A stretch of 64,000 nt of DNA from the NCBI GenBank assembly GCA_963995505.1, contig OZ023192.1:16661001-16725000 (forward strand), read 5' to 3'. How positions within the stretch are numbered: the first letter of the stretch is position 1; every line of letters begins with the position of its first letter. Made by a program: the position numbers and the translations under genes. Below, piece after piece: positions 33,958 through 45,645 of this stretch. The stretch comes from Hypericum androsaemum (taxonomy: Eukaryota; Streptophyta; Magnoliopsida; Malpighiales; Hypericaceae). The notes below the pieces were generated by a model. It worked only from the letters and a program-made list of their open reading frames with translations, was not told the origin of the DNA and did no database searches.

Positions 33958-34284
33958 TCTAGTTTGTATCAAAACTAGTTAGGGTACATAGTGTGATTAA
34001 ACAGCTCGATATTGAATAATCCTAGTTCAAGCCGGGTAAAGTTTCTCTAGTTCTCTTATCCTTACAACTGGACCCTTTTGCCTTCCAAAGGTCCACAAAG
34101 AACAGGGCCCTTGGTAGGTTCTAGTGGCACTCGCCCGTTACCCGCTGGCCGTCTTCAAATTGCAGCAACCATTTGCTCTTATTTCAGACAACGCAGTTTC
34201 TTTACAAGCTACCTACGTCTCTAAGGTCAGGTCATTCTTTACAAGGCTACCCTTGACGTTGTTGCCAACGACTTGAAATTGGCT

Positions 34285-34679
34285 CTACTTCGACGTTGAA
34301 GTGTGAAGGGCCAGAGAGCTCTCCACGCCACTATCAGCCTCTGCAGCCCTCTCCGCGACAACCTTTGACATCCCAAACATCTGCAAGGGAACAGCGTAGA
34401 AGATCTGGTTTAGCAAGAAGGCAACCGATACGACAGAAGTTGCAAATGAATTTCATTGAATGTTTGGCCTGGTGGCAATGTACAACTTGAGGAGAAACAG
34501 AACTGAACCTTCTGGATGGTCTTTGTGAAGCAACTCTTGTGCTCATCCATGGATGCATGGATGAATTCATCTATGTGATCCTTCACATCCTCGAGAAAAG
34601 TGGCATCATCTTTCTTCATCTTCCGACAAGAAGTGACAGCAGGAGCAGGCTGCTTTTCTCCAACTTTCTGGCTTTCCAT
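34285..34679 (-). CDS. Small conserved plant protein of unknown function (88 aa, two coding exons)
   Basis: Coding exon 1 is 34679-34509 (57 codons) and exon 2 is 34380-34285 (31 codons plus stop). They are joined across AAG|GTTCAG and TTGCAG|ATG. The product has an acidic helical centre DDATFLEDVKDHIDEFIHAS and then CFTKTIQKMFGMSKVVAER. I recognise this as a short, conserved plant protein type without an assigned function. It has no signal peptide or membrane segment. The 5' UTR appears split: an acceptor lies near 34702, and a leader exon at about 35460-35405 ends with a donor CCAAG|GTATCTAC, giving a UTR intron of about 700 bp. The gene is divergent from BRCA1. Confidence 0.8.
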
Positions 34680-35404
34680 CTCAGCAGAATGCTAGCCTGC
34701 AAGTTCCCAAAACCATCCTTACAAGCTGTAATTAACCTGTAGCTATTGCTCATTAAACAAAGCGGATGCATCAAACACGTAAACAACAACACATCATCAC
34801 CTAGTACAGTCCACAACATTCTTTGTTAGCTGCAGGCTTTCTGGAGCATAGCACGGAGCCGAAAACTCAAACTGAGCACATTCAACTAACAGCTCAACCG
34901 ATTAAAAGCACCGCACAAGATAAGACACTTAAGGACCGCTAACTGATCCGTTAAACAAGATACTGATGGATTAACCCTACAGGGGCAATTCCAACCAGAG
35001 GCACCTCGAATCACTGTGAATAAACCAGAACTCGGCCGCAAGACGGATCGACTCTAGGGCATGAAACATGCAAACACTTGGCTACATCAAACACAAAAGC
35101 GAGGTTGAAATCTCTAAAACAAACATGGATTTTGGGTGTTCAATTGGACACATTGATATTCGAACCCTAGCATCGAATGTTCGAGAGAACCCTTCGTATT
35201 TTTTCCCACGTGATTGATTATTCGATCATCACGTGGTTAAAAAACCCCGAAACCCTAGCAAGGCTATTTTACTTTATCACCGCTTTTAAACCTCGCCGCG
35301 ACTACTCAAGTACGGCGGGCTCCAATCCAGTGAATCCCCCACTCCGACCCCCAACCGTTTCGTTAATTGAAAAAAAAAGTATGTTGAGATTACGAAGTAG
35401 ATAC

Positions 35405-35460
35405 CTTGGATTCTTAGGCTTGGAGGCGATTTAGGGCAGAGAGCGGCACCAAGAGAGGAA
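35405..35460 (-). other. Probable non-coding first exon of the 88-aa gene
   Basis: On the minus strand a CT-rich leader ends in a good donor (CCAAG|GTATC). Its partner acceptor (TTGCAG) lies about 20 bp before the ATG at 34679. The long first intron is T-rich, as plant UTR introns are. Confidence 0.6.
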
Positions 35461-36309
35461 AGCGGGTGATGGGGAGATCACGATTAAGAAGGCGAATTAT
35501 ATTGGGCTTTTGGGTTTTTTGCTCCTTGGGCTTTGTGTTGAACTAAGCCCATTTGGAGAAGTACAATGAAGTCCGGCCCAATAATTCTATTGTATATAAA
35601 GTTTAAATCTACCTATTTGCACTTTAACACACCACTACCACCGGGTGGTTATAAAATCTGTGATCAAGCGACATAAATTTTACTTTATTAACAACTAAAT
35701 AATATCCCACCAATCTTAGATACTTGAGTTATTTCGTGTATGATGCCACATTATTAACTTTATTCGTTACATCACTAATTTTATAGTGTAACATAACATT
35801 GACCCATATTTTGACATCATATTTTGTCAAGATTTGAGTCCAAATGCTACCAATTTTGTTTCTATTTCTCTCAAATTTAGTTGAACATACTAAATGAATA
35901 AAATTAATAATGTAGTATGACGTAAATAAAATTATTAATATCACATGCCGCGAGCCCGTTTAGTGGCAAAAATACTTTTTTTGGTTGCCGTTTTCTAGTT
36001 TTAAAAACGACATTTGGAACTAAATTTTTGACACTACACTAGATTTATAATACTTTTTCATAATACCCAAAAATTTGGTTGAAAAGAAAAATTCCTTTTT
36101 GAGTTCCTTTCCCATGCCCGGACGACGCCGGATCGACCACGCGGGAAGGAGGAGGCGGTGAAAAAAATTTAAAACAGAAAATATTTTCCCGCTCACGCTT
36201 TTTCCCTCCTCCTTGTCTCTCCTTTATACATCTTTGGCTCTCTATCTTCTAAAGTACGCTTCACTTCATAAAATAAAACCCTCAGAGGACGCTTCCCCTT
36301 TAAGCAAAA
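35461..36309. promoter_or_regulatory. Shared divergent promoter region of the 88-aa gene and BRCA1
   Basis: About 850 bp separate the leader exon of the minus-strand gene from the BRCA1 ATG. Near 35500-35585 there is a cluster of GGGCTT, AGCCCA and GGCCCA motifs. Such GCCCA (site II type) elements are common in promoters of proliferation-related plant genes. A TTTATACAT box lies near 36222, upstream of BRCA1. The middle is AT-rich with no recognised element. Confidence 0.45.
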
Positions 36310-39300
36310 ATGGGGGACACGATTCCGAATAGCCAGCTGGAGAAGATGGGGAGGGAGCTCAAGTGCCCTATCTGGTAATTTCGTCGAATTGACTGACCAT
36401 TTTCTATTTAAATTCAAGTTCGAGTCGAATTTGACGAGGGCGATTTGGGGGTTTCTTTCTTTCTTACAGCTTGGGACTGGTCGGATCCGCTGTTTCTCTC
36501 CCCTGCAACCATTTCTTCTGCAAGTAAGCCCTCTCTCTGGTCTTTTTTTCCTCGAATCGTTAGGTATTTGTTTGAGCCTCAAGTATTAGATTGCTGATCA
36601 ATTGGTTAACCGGTTGGTGTTGGGTTTACCAAAGTGGGTGCATAGTGAAGTCGATGAAGTCCGGGTCGGATTGCCCGGTTTGCAAGCTCCCGTTTCGACG
36701 CAGAGGTAAGACAAGAGCCTTGCCCTATCTGTCCCATTCTCCCTGGTTTTGGTTATTAGTGATTCCTTTTTGGTGTTGCTGATGTTTGTGGCTGCTGGTT
36801 TTGCAGAGATACGGGCGGCGCCTCACATGGACAATTTGGTGAGCATCTACAAGAGCATGGAGGCTGCTTCTGGCCTCAACATCTGTGCCACTCAGGGCAG
36901 CCCGCTGCGTCCCCGTGTGCCAGGTCAGTAATGCTTCTTTTCGTTCTCCATGATAGTCTGTTGATTAGCATACATCTGCATTGTTGGTTTTGATCTTTTC
37001 AGAGATTATGCGGAATTGAGTGCCTACTGAGGCTAACTCTCATGTTGGGCATTCAATCCAGGAATTAGATGGCAAAGTAGACAGTTTTTATGTTTTGTGA
37101 ATGTCGGGATTTTAGATCGTCATTGTCTGTTAGCTAATTCATTATGTTCTCATACTTAACAGAACAACAAAAAGTAGAAGTTAATGCAGATAGAGCAGAA
37201 CATCAACAGTCGTCCATGCTACGGAGGACAAGAAAATGTAGACAATCCAGCTTGGAAACTTCTAGTCAAGTTTCCTCTAAACCAGCATTCCCAGCCAAGA
37301 AAAGAGTTCAAGTGCCACACTGTTCACTTCTTGAAGAAACTATCAACGATGGTTCCAATAAAAGTTCGATGATCAAGGAGAAAGGTTCTACTAGTGGAGC
37401 AGAGATTGTGTTGTCTCCTTTCTTTTGGTTAAGAGATGAAGATCCGGCAGAAAATTCAAGTCAAGATGTCGACGAGGATCAACTTTTTGATGGGACACCT
37501 CCCAGCATTCCTTCTTTTAGTGATATCCAAGGTTCAGATGATAGGAACTCTCATGAAACATCTCCAACGGTATCCCTTGGACATTTATTCACAACATCTT
37601 TCTAGTTACCCCATTGTTTTTATTATATGTATGTTCTTCGCTACAAACTGTTCTACAACATGATGCAGGGCGAAGTATCCGGGAAGTATGTAGCTGGAGG
37701 TCTATATGATAGTGAAATGTTTGAATGGACGCAAAGAGCTTGTTCCCCTGAACTTTTTGCTACTCCTGCTGAGGCACTTGTAAGACATAAGCACTAAATT
37801 CTTCCAGCAATGTGTTTTCTTTTGATTTATTAAGTCATCTAGCGTCTTACGAAATCTATTGTAATTCGTAGGCCGAAGATGACGGAATTCAGGAGACACA
37901 CGGCAAAGATCCATCGCTTGTTTCGACTGGAAATCGGAAACCTATCGCAGAAACCAATGAGTCATTGAACAATAAAGCTGAAATGCTGCCTGCATCCGCT
38001 TCAAGAGTGATAAGCACCGTCCAAGTTCAGCCTCACAAGTCCAGCAAGAGAAGGAAGAGTGCTACACAATCAATCTTGAAGAAATGCTCAAAGGTGAAAT
38101 CCTCGGTTAATCGAAATGCTCATGCTGAGGCTGAAAAGCCTGAAAATAGTTTGCCTGATTTGCTGCGTGAAAATCAGGTCTCCAGTTCAGGCGTTAAGTT
38201 GACGAAGAGAACTAAAAGGGATGGCTTCTCGGATGACCAAATGATTTCTTCTGAGTCTCCTGTTTCATCAGGTAAGAAGCATAAAAGGAGGTCTGAAAGG
38301 GTCTCCCAGAAGATCAGCACGCAGTGGCAGAGAGATCGTTCTTCTGCATCAAGGAAACGGAGTTTTGAGTCAACGGGAATTGAGATTTCCGAAGACGTTT
38401 ATCCTATAGGAACCCAACTGGCTGCCCAGGAGAGCTCATTGGCCAAAAAGGACAATTCTAACACACACTATAATGAATTAGAGCCTCCACTGGGCTCTCG
38501 ATGCAACCAAAACCTGAGGTCCGGGGTAAAAAAGAAGGTGTCTTTTGACAATACTGCAGAAGGTATGATAATTAATGACTGCCAAGTGGGGTGCAGCGAT
38601 GTGTCCGTGAAGTTAATGGGAGAGACCGAAGGAGCTTCTAGTACGAAAGGTACCAAGGAAACCCCATTAGCTGAAGTTACTCGGGCCGAGGAAGTTTCCA
38701 TGGATAAATGCAACACAGCCTCTAGCATTCAATGTGCTTTTTGTCATTCCTCAGAAGCCTCAGAGGTCAGTTTCTCCCTCTTCTCCTTTCATCACCTATC
38801 CCTCTCTTTTGGATTGTCCGAGATGACTGTGATTTTGGTCTGTTTACTAATCCATCTGCAATCAATATTCAGGCGTCGGGAGAGATGGTTCACTACTACA
38901 ATGGCAAGATGGTTGCTGCGGACTATAATGGCTGGTTGAAGTTGTTGCATTGCCATAAAAACTGTGCTGAATGGTAAGAGTGTACAATGGCACAATGCTC
39001 ACATCCAGACGTTGAAAGTTGATATCTTGAATGTATTGATTAATGGGACCTGTTTGCAGGGCGCCAAATGTTTATTTCAAGGATGATGTTGCAGTTAATC
39101 TTGATGCGGAAATAGCCAGAAGTCGGAAGATCAAATGTGGCTTCTGCGGGCTCAAAGGTGCCGCTCTCGGATGTTATGACAATAACTGCCGAAAGAGTTT
39201 CCATGTTCCCTGTGCCAAGTTGACTCCTCAATGTCGATGGGACAATGTAAGTGCCCGCAGCTCAAACTGTCTTTCATTTGGAAGGTTCCTAATTATCTGT

Positions 39301-40563
39301 ACACTTCAAATTGCACTGCAGGAAAACTTTGTAATGTTATGCCCTCTTCATCGTTCTTCCAAGTTGCCGAATGAAGGCTCTGCTTCTCAACGAACAAAGA
39401 AATGCATTCAAAGGTCATAAGTCTTTTGTCAAATCCACTCTTTTCGTAAGTTGTTAGCTGATTAGCCAGTCTGACACTATCCCTTCCTTAACCTTCCAGG
39501 CAAACGTCAATCCAGCGCAACCCTCTCAATTCCAATCAAGACAACAATGCAAGTCGGAGTTGGAATCCAACCATCTCGGCTGGCAAGTTGGTTATTTGTT
39601 GTTCAGCTTTTGCAGTAGAAGAGAGGGTAAGAGAGCATCTACATGTTTTTTTTGTTTCCAGGTTCTCATATTTGGGGGAAGTACAAATACTTGGCACTTT
39701 CCTTATCAATGCAGGATATTATCTCACAGTTTGAGAAGTTATCCAAGGTTACCGTGTCAAGCAAATGGGACTCTAGAGTCACTCATGTGGTTGCTTCAAC
39801 AGACGAGAATGGAGCATGTCGAAGAACCCTAAAAGTGTTGATGGGAATCTTAGAGGGAAAATGGATACTAAATGTTGAATGTTAGTACACCATCTCTCCA
39901 AATATCAACTTCTGCCTAATTTGTATATAGCTCTAACTCAATGAAGAATATTACAATTTTCCTGTTTGCGCCAATCCATCTTGTGGTTTCTCTATAGGGG
40001 TTAGAGCTTGTATGAAGGCCATGGAATTTGTTAAAGAGGAGCCATATGAAGTAACTGCTGATATTCATGGAATCAAGGGCGGACCACGACAAGGACGAAT
40101 GCGACTCATGAACGAGGTATCCTTCTAACTACATAGTACATTCTCTCTGTTTGTTTTCCCTCAATTTTCTGCATTGGTATATAAAAAGTTGGCCTATCTA
40201 ACTGCATTGTTTCATTTTGTGCAGCAACCAAAGATTTTCCAGGGTCTCAATTTCTACTTGATGGGAGATTTCGTTCCTTCCTACAAAGGGTATTTGCAAG
40301 ACCTTGTTATAGCTGGTGGAGGGACCATTCTTCACAGAAAACCCGTCTCCAGAATCCACCAAAAGGACTCGACTACTTGCACCTTCATAATTTACAGCCT
40401 CGAGCTATCCGACAAGCATGATTCCAGCAAGATGAGTACGATTTTAACTCGGAGACAGTTCGATGCAGAAGCTCTTGCAACTTCTGTGGGAGCCAAGGCA
40501 GTAAGCAATACCTGGGTTTTGAATTCCATTGCAGCCTGCAAGCTGCAAAATTTTGCAGATTGA
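36310..40563 (+). CDS. BRCA1: BRCA1 homologue, RING-ePHD-BRCT2 E3 ligase, 949 aa, 14 exons
   Basis: Exons: 36310-36374, 36470-36523, 36635-36705, 36807-36923, 37163-37569, 37669-37779, 37872-38765, 38873-38973, 39060-39246, 39322-39413, 39500-39626, 39715-39880, 39998-40116 and 40225-40563. All junctions are GT-AG and the phases add up to 950 codons with the stop. The RING finger spans about residues 19-63 (CPIC, CNHFFC, CPVC). PFFWLRDED and MFEWTQR blocks typical of plant BRCA1 lie in the middle, with basic, Ser-rich sequence after them. An extended PHD finger follows (CAFCHSSE, HKNCAEWAPNVY, CGFCGLKGAALGC, FHVPCA). Two BRCT repeats form the C-terminus. With BARD1 it acts in the nucleus as a ubiquitin ligase in homologous-recombination repair. 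The length is close to the 941 aa of Arabidopsis BRCA1. BARD1 shares the domain set, but the middle motifs favour BRCA1. No defects were seen. Confidence 0.95.
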
Positions 40564-41005
40564 TAGCCGTTCGGCCTCCAACAACGTTCCTAATTTATCA
40601 ATTGGGTTTGATTTCAGTTCCCATTTGCACTGTATGATTGAACATCCTCTGAAAGATTATAATTTTGCAACTGGTGATTTAATCTGTAAATCATATATAT
40701 GAACTGGCAGTTCATATTCTGCAAAAAATCGTAGTATTACAAGTTGGAGATAGGATGTATATACATACGTAAATACATACATACTATGGAAACTAGCCTG
40801 ATGGCCGCAAATGGCTAATCCGATCTACTTGGACACACATGTCGGGGATTTTAGTCCTATACTTCCAACAGCAAATTACTGACTTTCTCTTATTAGTGGC
40901 TTCTAGAGATCTAAATCAGGTCTTCTGTTGTCAACGTGCTGGGAGAAAGAAAAGGACGGATCCCAGATCAATCACGTCAAATTAATTGGTTGCCCTTTTT
41001 TCTTC
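40564..41005. other. BRCA1 and coiled-coil gene convergent 3' region
   Basis: The stretch holds the 3' flank of both convergent genes, with no coding frame. A short 'catac(g)taaatacatacatac' microsatellite lies near 40762-40785. Confidence 0.5.
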
Positions 41006-42040
41006 TCACGCAGGAACAGGAGGCTTCTTAGTTTTGATGTCAGCTTTCCGGTTATCGCGTTCTGTGTTCCTCTCCGTGTACCTGGAGATCTTCAAACTAA
41101 AATGCTCGAACAACTGCTCTAATGCTGCTATCTGCGATTCGATAGCCATGTCTTGATTGTTGCTGCAAGCCATTCTTCGCCTGAAGTTGCGGATTTGTTC
41201 GATCTTGGTCTCTACCTCTATCCCGATCTCCTCCATAGTTTCTAGAATGGCTATGTTTTCCTCTTTTGCATCTTCGTGCTTCCTCTTTAGGGCGCGGTAG
41301 CTGTCCAGGGACTTGAGGAGTTGATCGGATAGGGTCTTGTTGCGCTCCTGAAGAGCTACATTCCCCTGAACCTCCACAGCACCAGGTCTCTTCTTCTGCT
41401 CAGCCGCAAGGGCCTGTACCTTTGACACCAGCATCTCATTCTGCGCTTTAAGGTCGTTGACAAGCTCCTCCATCTCGTTGCATTCGCTAACCTTCCTCGT
41501 GAGCTCGGATGCTATGATACCCTTCTCCTTTCCTAGGCTTGAACACATCATAGCCAGGCTCTTCTGAGCCGACAAGCTCGCATTCAGCTGCCTCCTCAGC
41601 TTCTCTTTCTCGTCTGTAAACGCCTCCGGAGGCTTCTTGTCCCGCGGGGTGCGATCCGGCCTAAGATCGGTGTTGCACCTCCTGAGCTCTGCCATCTTTC
41701 TCCTGCCTGCAGTCTGGGACTTCTCGATCCGCGTCTTGATATCGTCGAGGATAGTCATCATTCCCGCAACTCTCTGTGTTTTTCGATCGTCATGCGCCCT
41801 GGTGCTAGCCCCGGAATGATCCTGGATTAGTTTCAGCAAGAGCTTCACATTTGTGGCGATTCCTATTCCAAGAAAGATCAGAATCTATGAGTATTAGTAT
41901 AGATGTTCGAATCTAAATACGAGAGATTCTTCGAAAAAAGGTTTACCTTCTAAGCTATAATCCTCCGTACATTGACTTGTTGTTGAAGAGGGTACTAAAT
42001 CAGGAGAGGATAATGCACGGCCTCGGCTTGTAGATTCCAT
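41006..42040 (-). CDS. Coiled-coil protein of unknown function, 316 aa, two exons
   Basis: Exon 1 is 42040-41947 and starts MESTSRGRALSSPDLVPSS. Exon 2 is 41862-41006. The donor GAAG|GTAAAC and acceptor GGAATAG|GA keep phase 1, giving 317 codons including the stop. From about residue 65 to 290 the protein is almost entirely charged heptad-rich helix (for example EELVNDLKAQNEMLVSKVQA), consistent with long coiled coils. The C-terminus is basic (KADIKTKKPPVPA). It has no signal peptide, membrane segment or catalytic motif that I can see. It is convergent with BRCA1. Resemblance to myosin-like or kinetochore-like plant coiled-coil proteins would be compositional only. Confidence 0.75.
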
Positions 42041-43052
42041 GGGAAATATAAAAAACAATGCAAGTTGAGAAATAAATCAACTTCGTCCAAATGGGAAATT
42101 TGGTATGATCACCAGTGGTATAAACAAAATTGAAAAATATACGGAGGAGGAGGATAATAATCAATAAGCACTTGCTCCAATGGTACAATCTCGACTCGAA
42201 CGAAGATTGACCTGAGATTATAATCTTCAGATGTGCAATAAGGAGAGAGATCTAAAGAAGAGAGACTGCATAAGCACTCCCTCTTCTTCTTCTTTTTTCT
42301 TTGTTTTTCTTTCCAATGTCCCTTTCCTGCTCCCTTATGATACAATAAATTGTTCTTTTGTCTTTCTTTTCTATTTTGTGATTTCTACCTTTTGGGAATT
42401 GTTGGTTCCTGGCTGGGAGTCATGCGCAATTAGTGGTGATTGCCTTGGTTTGACTTTTTCATCGTCCGTTTCTTGCTCTTTCGTTTTAGTCAATTATCTA
42501 AAATGAGCTACAATGAGGTTGTATGAATATATAATATATTCTGAGTAAGGAATCTCGGCATCGGCTAACTAACAAGTTTCGAATTTAAGATTTTAGAACC
42601 AACAATTTTAAAGTTAAGTGGTTTGAGACAACTATACTAATCTTTAATTATTCGTTCTAATAGTTGACCGGACATTAATGGTATAAAATAATTCTAATAC
42701 ATACATACGTTGATATTAAGACTGAAATTGTCAATGTTATTCATCATAAACTCAAACTCGATATAGCTCTTCCGTCCTCAAAAACTCGAATTCAATAATT
42801 CAAAATTTTTTTAAAAACGTTGCTCTTCCGGACACAAAATAAATAGAAGTTGTTCAAGTCAGTCCATGGGTCCAGTCCAGGCCCAAAGATAGCTGGGCTC
42901 GCAAAAGTAGGAAACTCAAAATTTTAAAAAAAGGGTCAATACACAGAGGACTGGAGGGAGAGAGAAGAGGGCGAACGAAAATCAAACAAGGAAAACGAGA
43001 AATGAAACCCTAATCTCCAAGTACACTGATCCCCTAATCAAACTAAATCCAC
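42041..43052. promoter_or_regulatory. Divergent region between the coiled-coil gene and F-box gene 1
   Basis: The right part (about 42850-43052) holds GGCCCA and AGCTGGGCTC motifs and a GA-rich leader before the ATG at 43053. A similar block precedes F-box gene 2 (about 45500-45610), so it was copied with the gene. The left part is AT-rich, with nothing recognised. Confidence 0.45.
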
Positions 43053-44547
43053 ATGGATTCACGAAGCGACGAAGACCGGAAAACGCCGGAGGAAGGGGGC
43101 GGAGCGGCGAGGAACTGGCTGGAGCTCCCATGTGATGTGACGGCGGAGATACTGCTGCGGCTTGGGGTCGTCGACGTGCTGACGAGCGCGCAGTACGTGT
43201 GCGCCACGTGGAGGGGGATATGCAGGGACCCCTCCATGTGGCGCCACGTGGATATGCTCATCCCCAAGTACAAGGACCCCGACGACCCGCTTGACTACGT
43301 CCGCCTCTGCCGCCTGGCCGTCGTCCTCTCCCAGGGCGGCCTAATCAGCATCGGCATTGATGACTTTGCCGACGACGATCTCCTCCTCTACATCGTCGAG
43401 CGGTTTTGCCCTTTTTCCCCTTCGTTTACATCTCTTCTAATTTGGTCTTTCTTTGTTTTTTTATATAAAATTCTTTTTTTTTTAAAGAGAGTAATATTTC
43501 AGAGTCATGTTGGAAATTTACAAAATAAAAGGCTGTTACTATATCCTTTTTTAGAATTAACATACATCCTTTCATCAATTAACTTAAGATGGATATTATT
43601 GATAAGTATACAAAAGATTTGCCAACTCCGTTGGTGAATGTCATTGGAAGCACATTATTATCTTATATATGAAACCTCCAAATTGGCCACTTCATTCGCC
43701 AACCTCGGAATAAATTGAATTTTACATCTAGCTGGAGACATAATCGATAATCGAGTCAAGTTAGCTAAATTTTCCACCTTCAGTTGATCGATGAAGTAGT
43801 GTTGTTGATGAAGTCAACTGCACACTTGCAATCTGAGCATATAAGGTTGTCCACTTCAATGAAGCTGTTCTTGATCAACGTTGATGCTAGCTGATCAACG
43901 TTAAGAGTATTACCAAAAATTTTACGTAAAACACTATCAAGTTGGCTGATTAGCTATAAATTCAAATGCTTCTTGGCTTGGCTTGTATGAATTGCTTCTA
44001 CCATATTCTCAGTGTCCAAATGTGGTGGTATTTCAGATGTCTAACTCTCCATTGTCCACTTTTATCCAACAGATCATGTCGACTCAGACACCTCCAGCTT
44101 ACATACTGTTTTAGAGTCACAGAAGAGGGGTTGATTTCAGTTGCTGCACAAGTTCCATTCCTAGAGAAACTTGAGCTAACAATGTGTGACGTCACGAAGG
44201 AAGCCGTTGAAGTGTTTGCACGTAGTTGTCCATTGCTCTTATCATTCAAATCAAAGCTTACATTCACCCGCGGGGTGGGTGGTGTTATTGCACAAGGAAT
44301 GCCGCAGCTGATCCACCTCAAATTGGGAGAGGACCTAACAAATGTTGAACTGATGGCCATCCTCGACGGCTGCCCTGGCCTCGAGTCGCTCGACTTGTTC
44401 GGCTGCTACGGCCTGAATCTGGATCGCGAGCTAGGTCAGATGTGCGTCGAACGAATAAAGGAGTTCCGTGGTCCATATGGGCCATATGTTCCGCCAGATG
44501 ACAATGATTCTAGCAGCAGTGATGGAGAGTTTGAAGATGAGGACTGA
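43053..44547 (+). CDS. F-box/LRR protein 1 (SKIP19/FBL23-like), 274 aa, two exons
   Basis: Exons are 43053-43402 and 44073-44547, joined GAGCG|GTTTTG and CCAACAG|ATCA in phase 2. The F-box core NWLELPCDVTAEILLRLGVV lies at residues 25-44 and continues to WRHVDML. The second exon has leucine-rich repeats (LRHLQLTYCFRVTEEGL, FLEKLELTMCDVTKEAV, LESLDLFGCYGLNLD). It ends in an acidic tail DDNDSSSSDGEFEDED. In this family the F-box binds SKP1 in an SCF ubiquitin ligase and the repeats choose the target. The target cannot be inferred. The gene is the first of four paralogues on the same strand and closest to gene 2. Confidence 0.88.
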
Positions 44548-45645
44548 TGTTATCAAGACAACTACGACTCTTATGATGATACAAGTCTTAACTAGCTCTT
44601 AGAGTTGATAAGATTCATTATAAAAACATCTCTCTTATTTAATTTTTTTGGGTGAAAACCTAATGTAGAAATTTGAATGGAATGCGAACTTCGCAATCCG
44701 GAGATAGGTACACGTATCGCATGGCTTGTGCAAGTATTAATTCAATGTGTCAAGGTATACGTACATGAAGGCGACTCGAATTTTTTCATGGCAAATATCT
44801 CGAACGCTAGAATGTGAATGTCTCATAAATATATTAATAGATAAGCAAACTCGAATTTTGAATGAATGGCTGATTTCAACTTACCTTTCGACTCTCAAAG
44901 TTTTTGTCAACCCCAATTCCACGCTCCATTTTAATAAATTTTTAAGTAATATAATTAGGGGTATTTGCCCCTCTTCTTCGATGTTCAAAAAAGTGCGGTT
45001 GTATTGACCGAACTAATTGGGATCTTTACCAGCTTTTTTTTTCTTGCCAACGTTTAGAGCAGCTCAGACCGATTGAACTACGTCTTATACCGAGCCGTTT
45101 AAAAAAAAGGCTAATAAAAAATAAAGGATAAATTACTCTCAGATCTTTCGTGCCTGACTAAATAGAGAATTTAGTCCTTCCTGTTTCAAAAAGAATAAAG
45201 AGTAAATATTCTCTGGTCCCTGGTTATTTTGAAATTTTAAAATGAAAGAGGAATATTTTAGTACTCTCATGTATTATTTGAGATGAATATTGACCTTAGG
45301 GTTCGATTTCTTAAAATTCAATGATTAATTAACTAATGTCTAAATCTCCCATTACAATATATTAAACTTAAGAACTTCTCAATTTTTTTCCTTTTAAGAT
45401 ATTCCAAATCGAGATCTCAATACCTGAAGCGAAGGTGGTAATTAATGAATCTGGAAAGTTATGAATCAAAATAAACTACGGCCTGAGGAAGGTGACCAAG
45501 TCATTATATGGGCTCATTCCAAGCCCAAAAATAACACATGCTGGGCCCACGAAACTTGAAAATTTGAAAAAGGATAAATTCATCACAGTGGAGGGAGAAG
45601 GGGCGAACTTGTACCAAATTCAGAACCTAAAAAAAAACCCTAGAA
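44548..45645. other. Spacer between F-box genes 1 and 2
   Basis: AT-rich sequence with no gene. The last 170 bp resemble the promoter of F-box gene 1 (GGGCTC, AAGCCCA and CTGGGCCCACGAAA followed by a GA-rich leader), showing that the duplication unit included the promoter. Confidence 0.55.

Noticed and set aside
39658..39714. An additional BRCA1 exon between exons 11 and 12 (39661 onward, after 'tttccag').
   Set aside because: Including it breaks the BRCT frame. Splicing 39626 to 39715 keeps phase 0 and the expected BRCT sequence.
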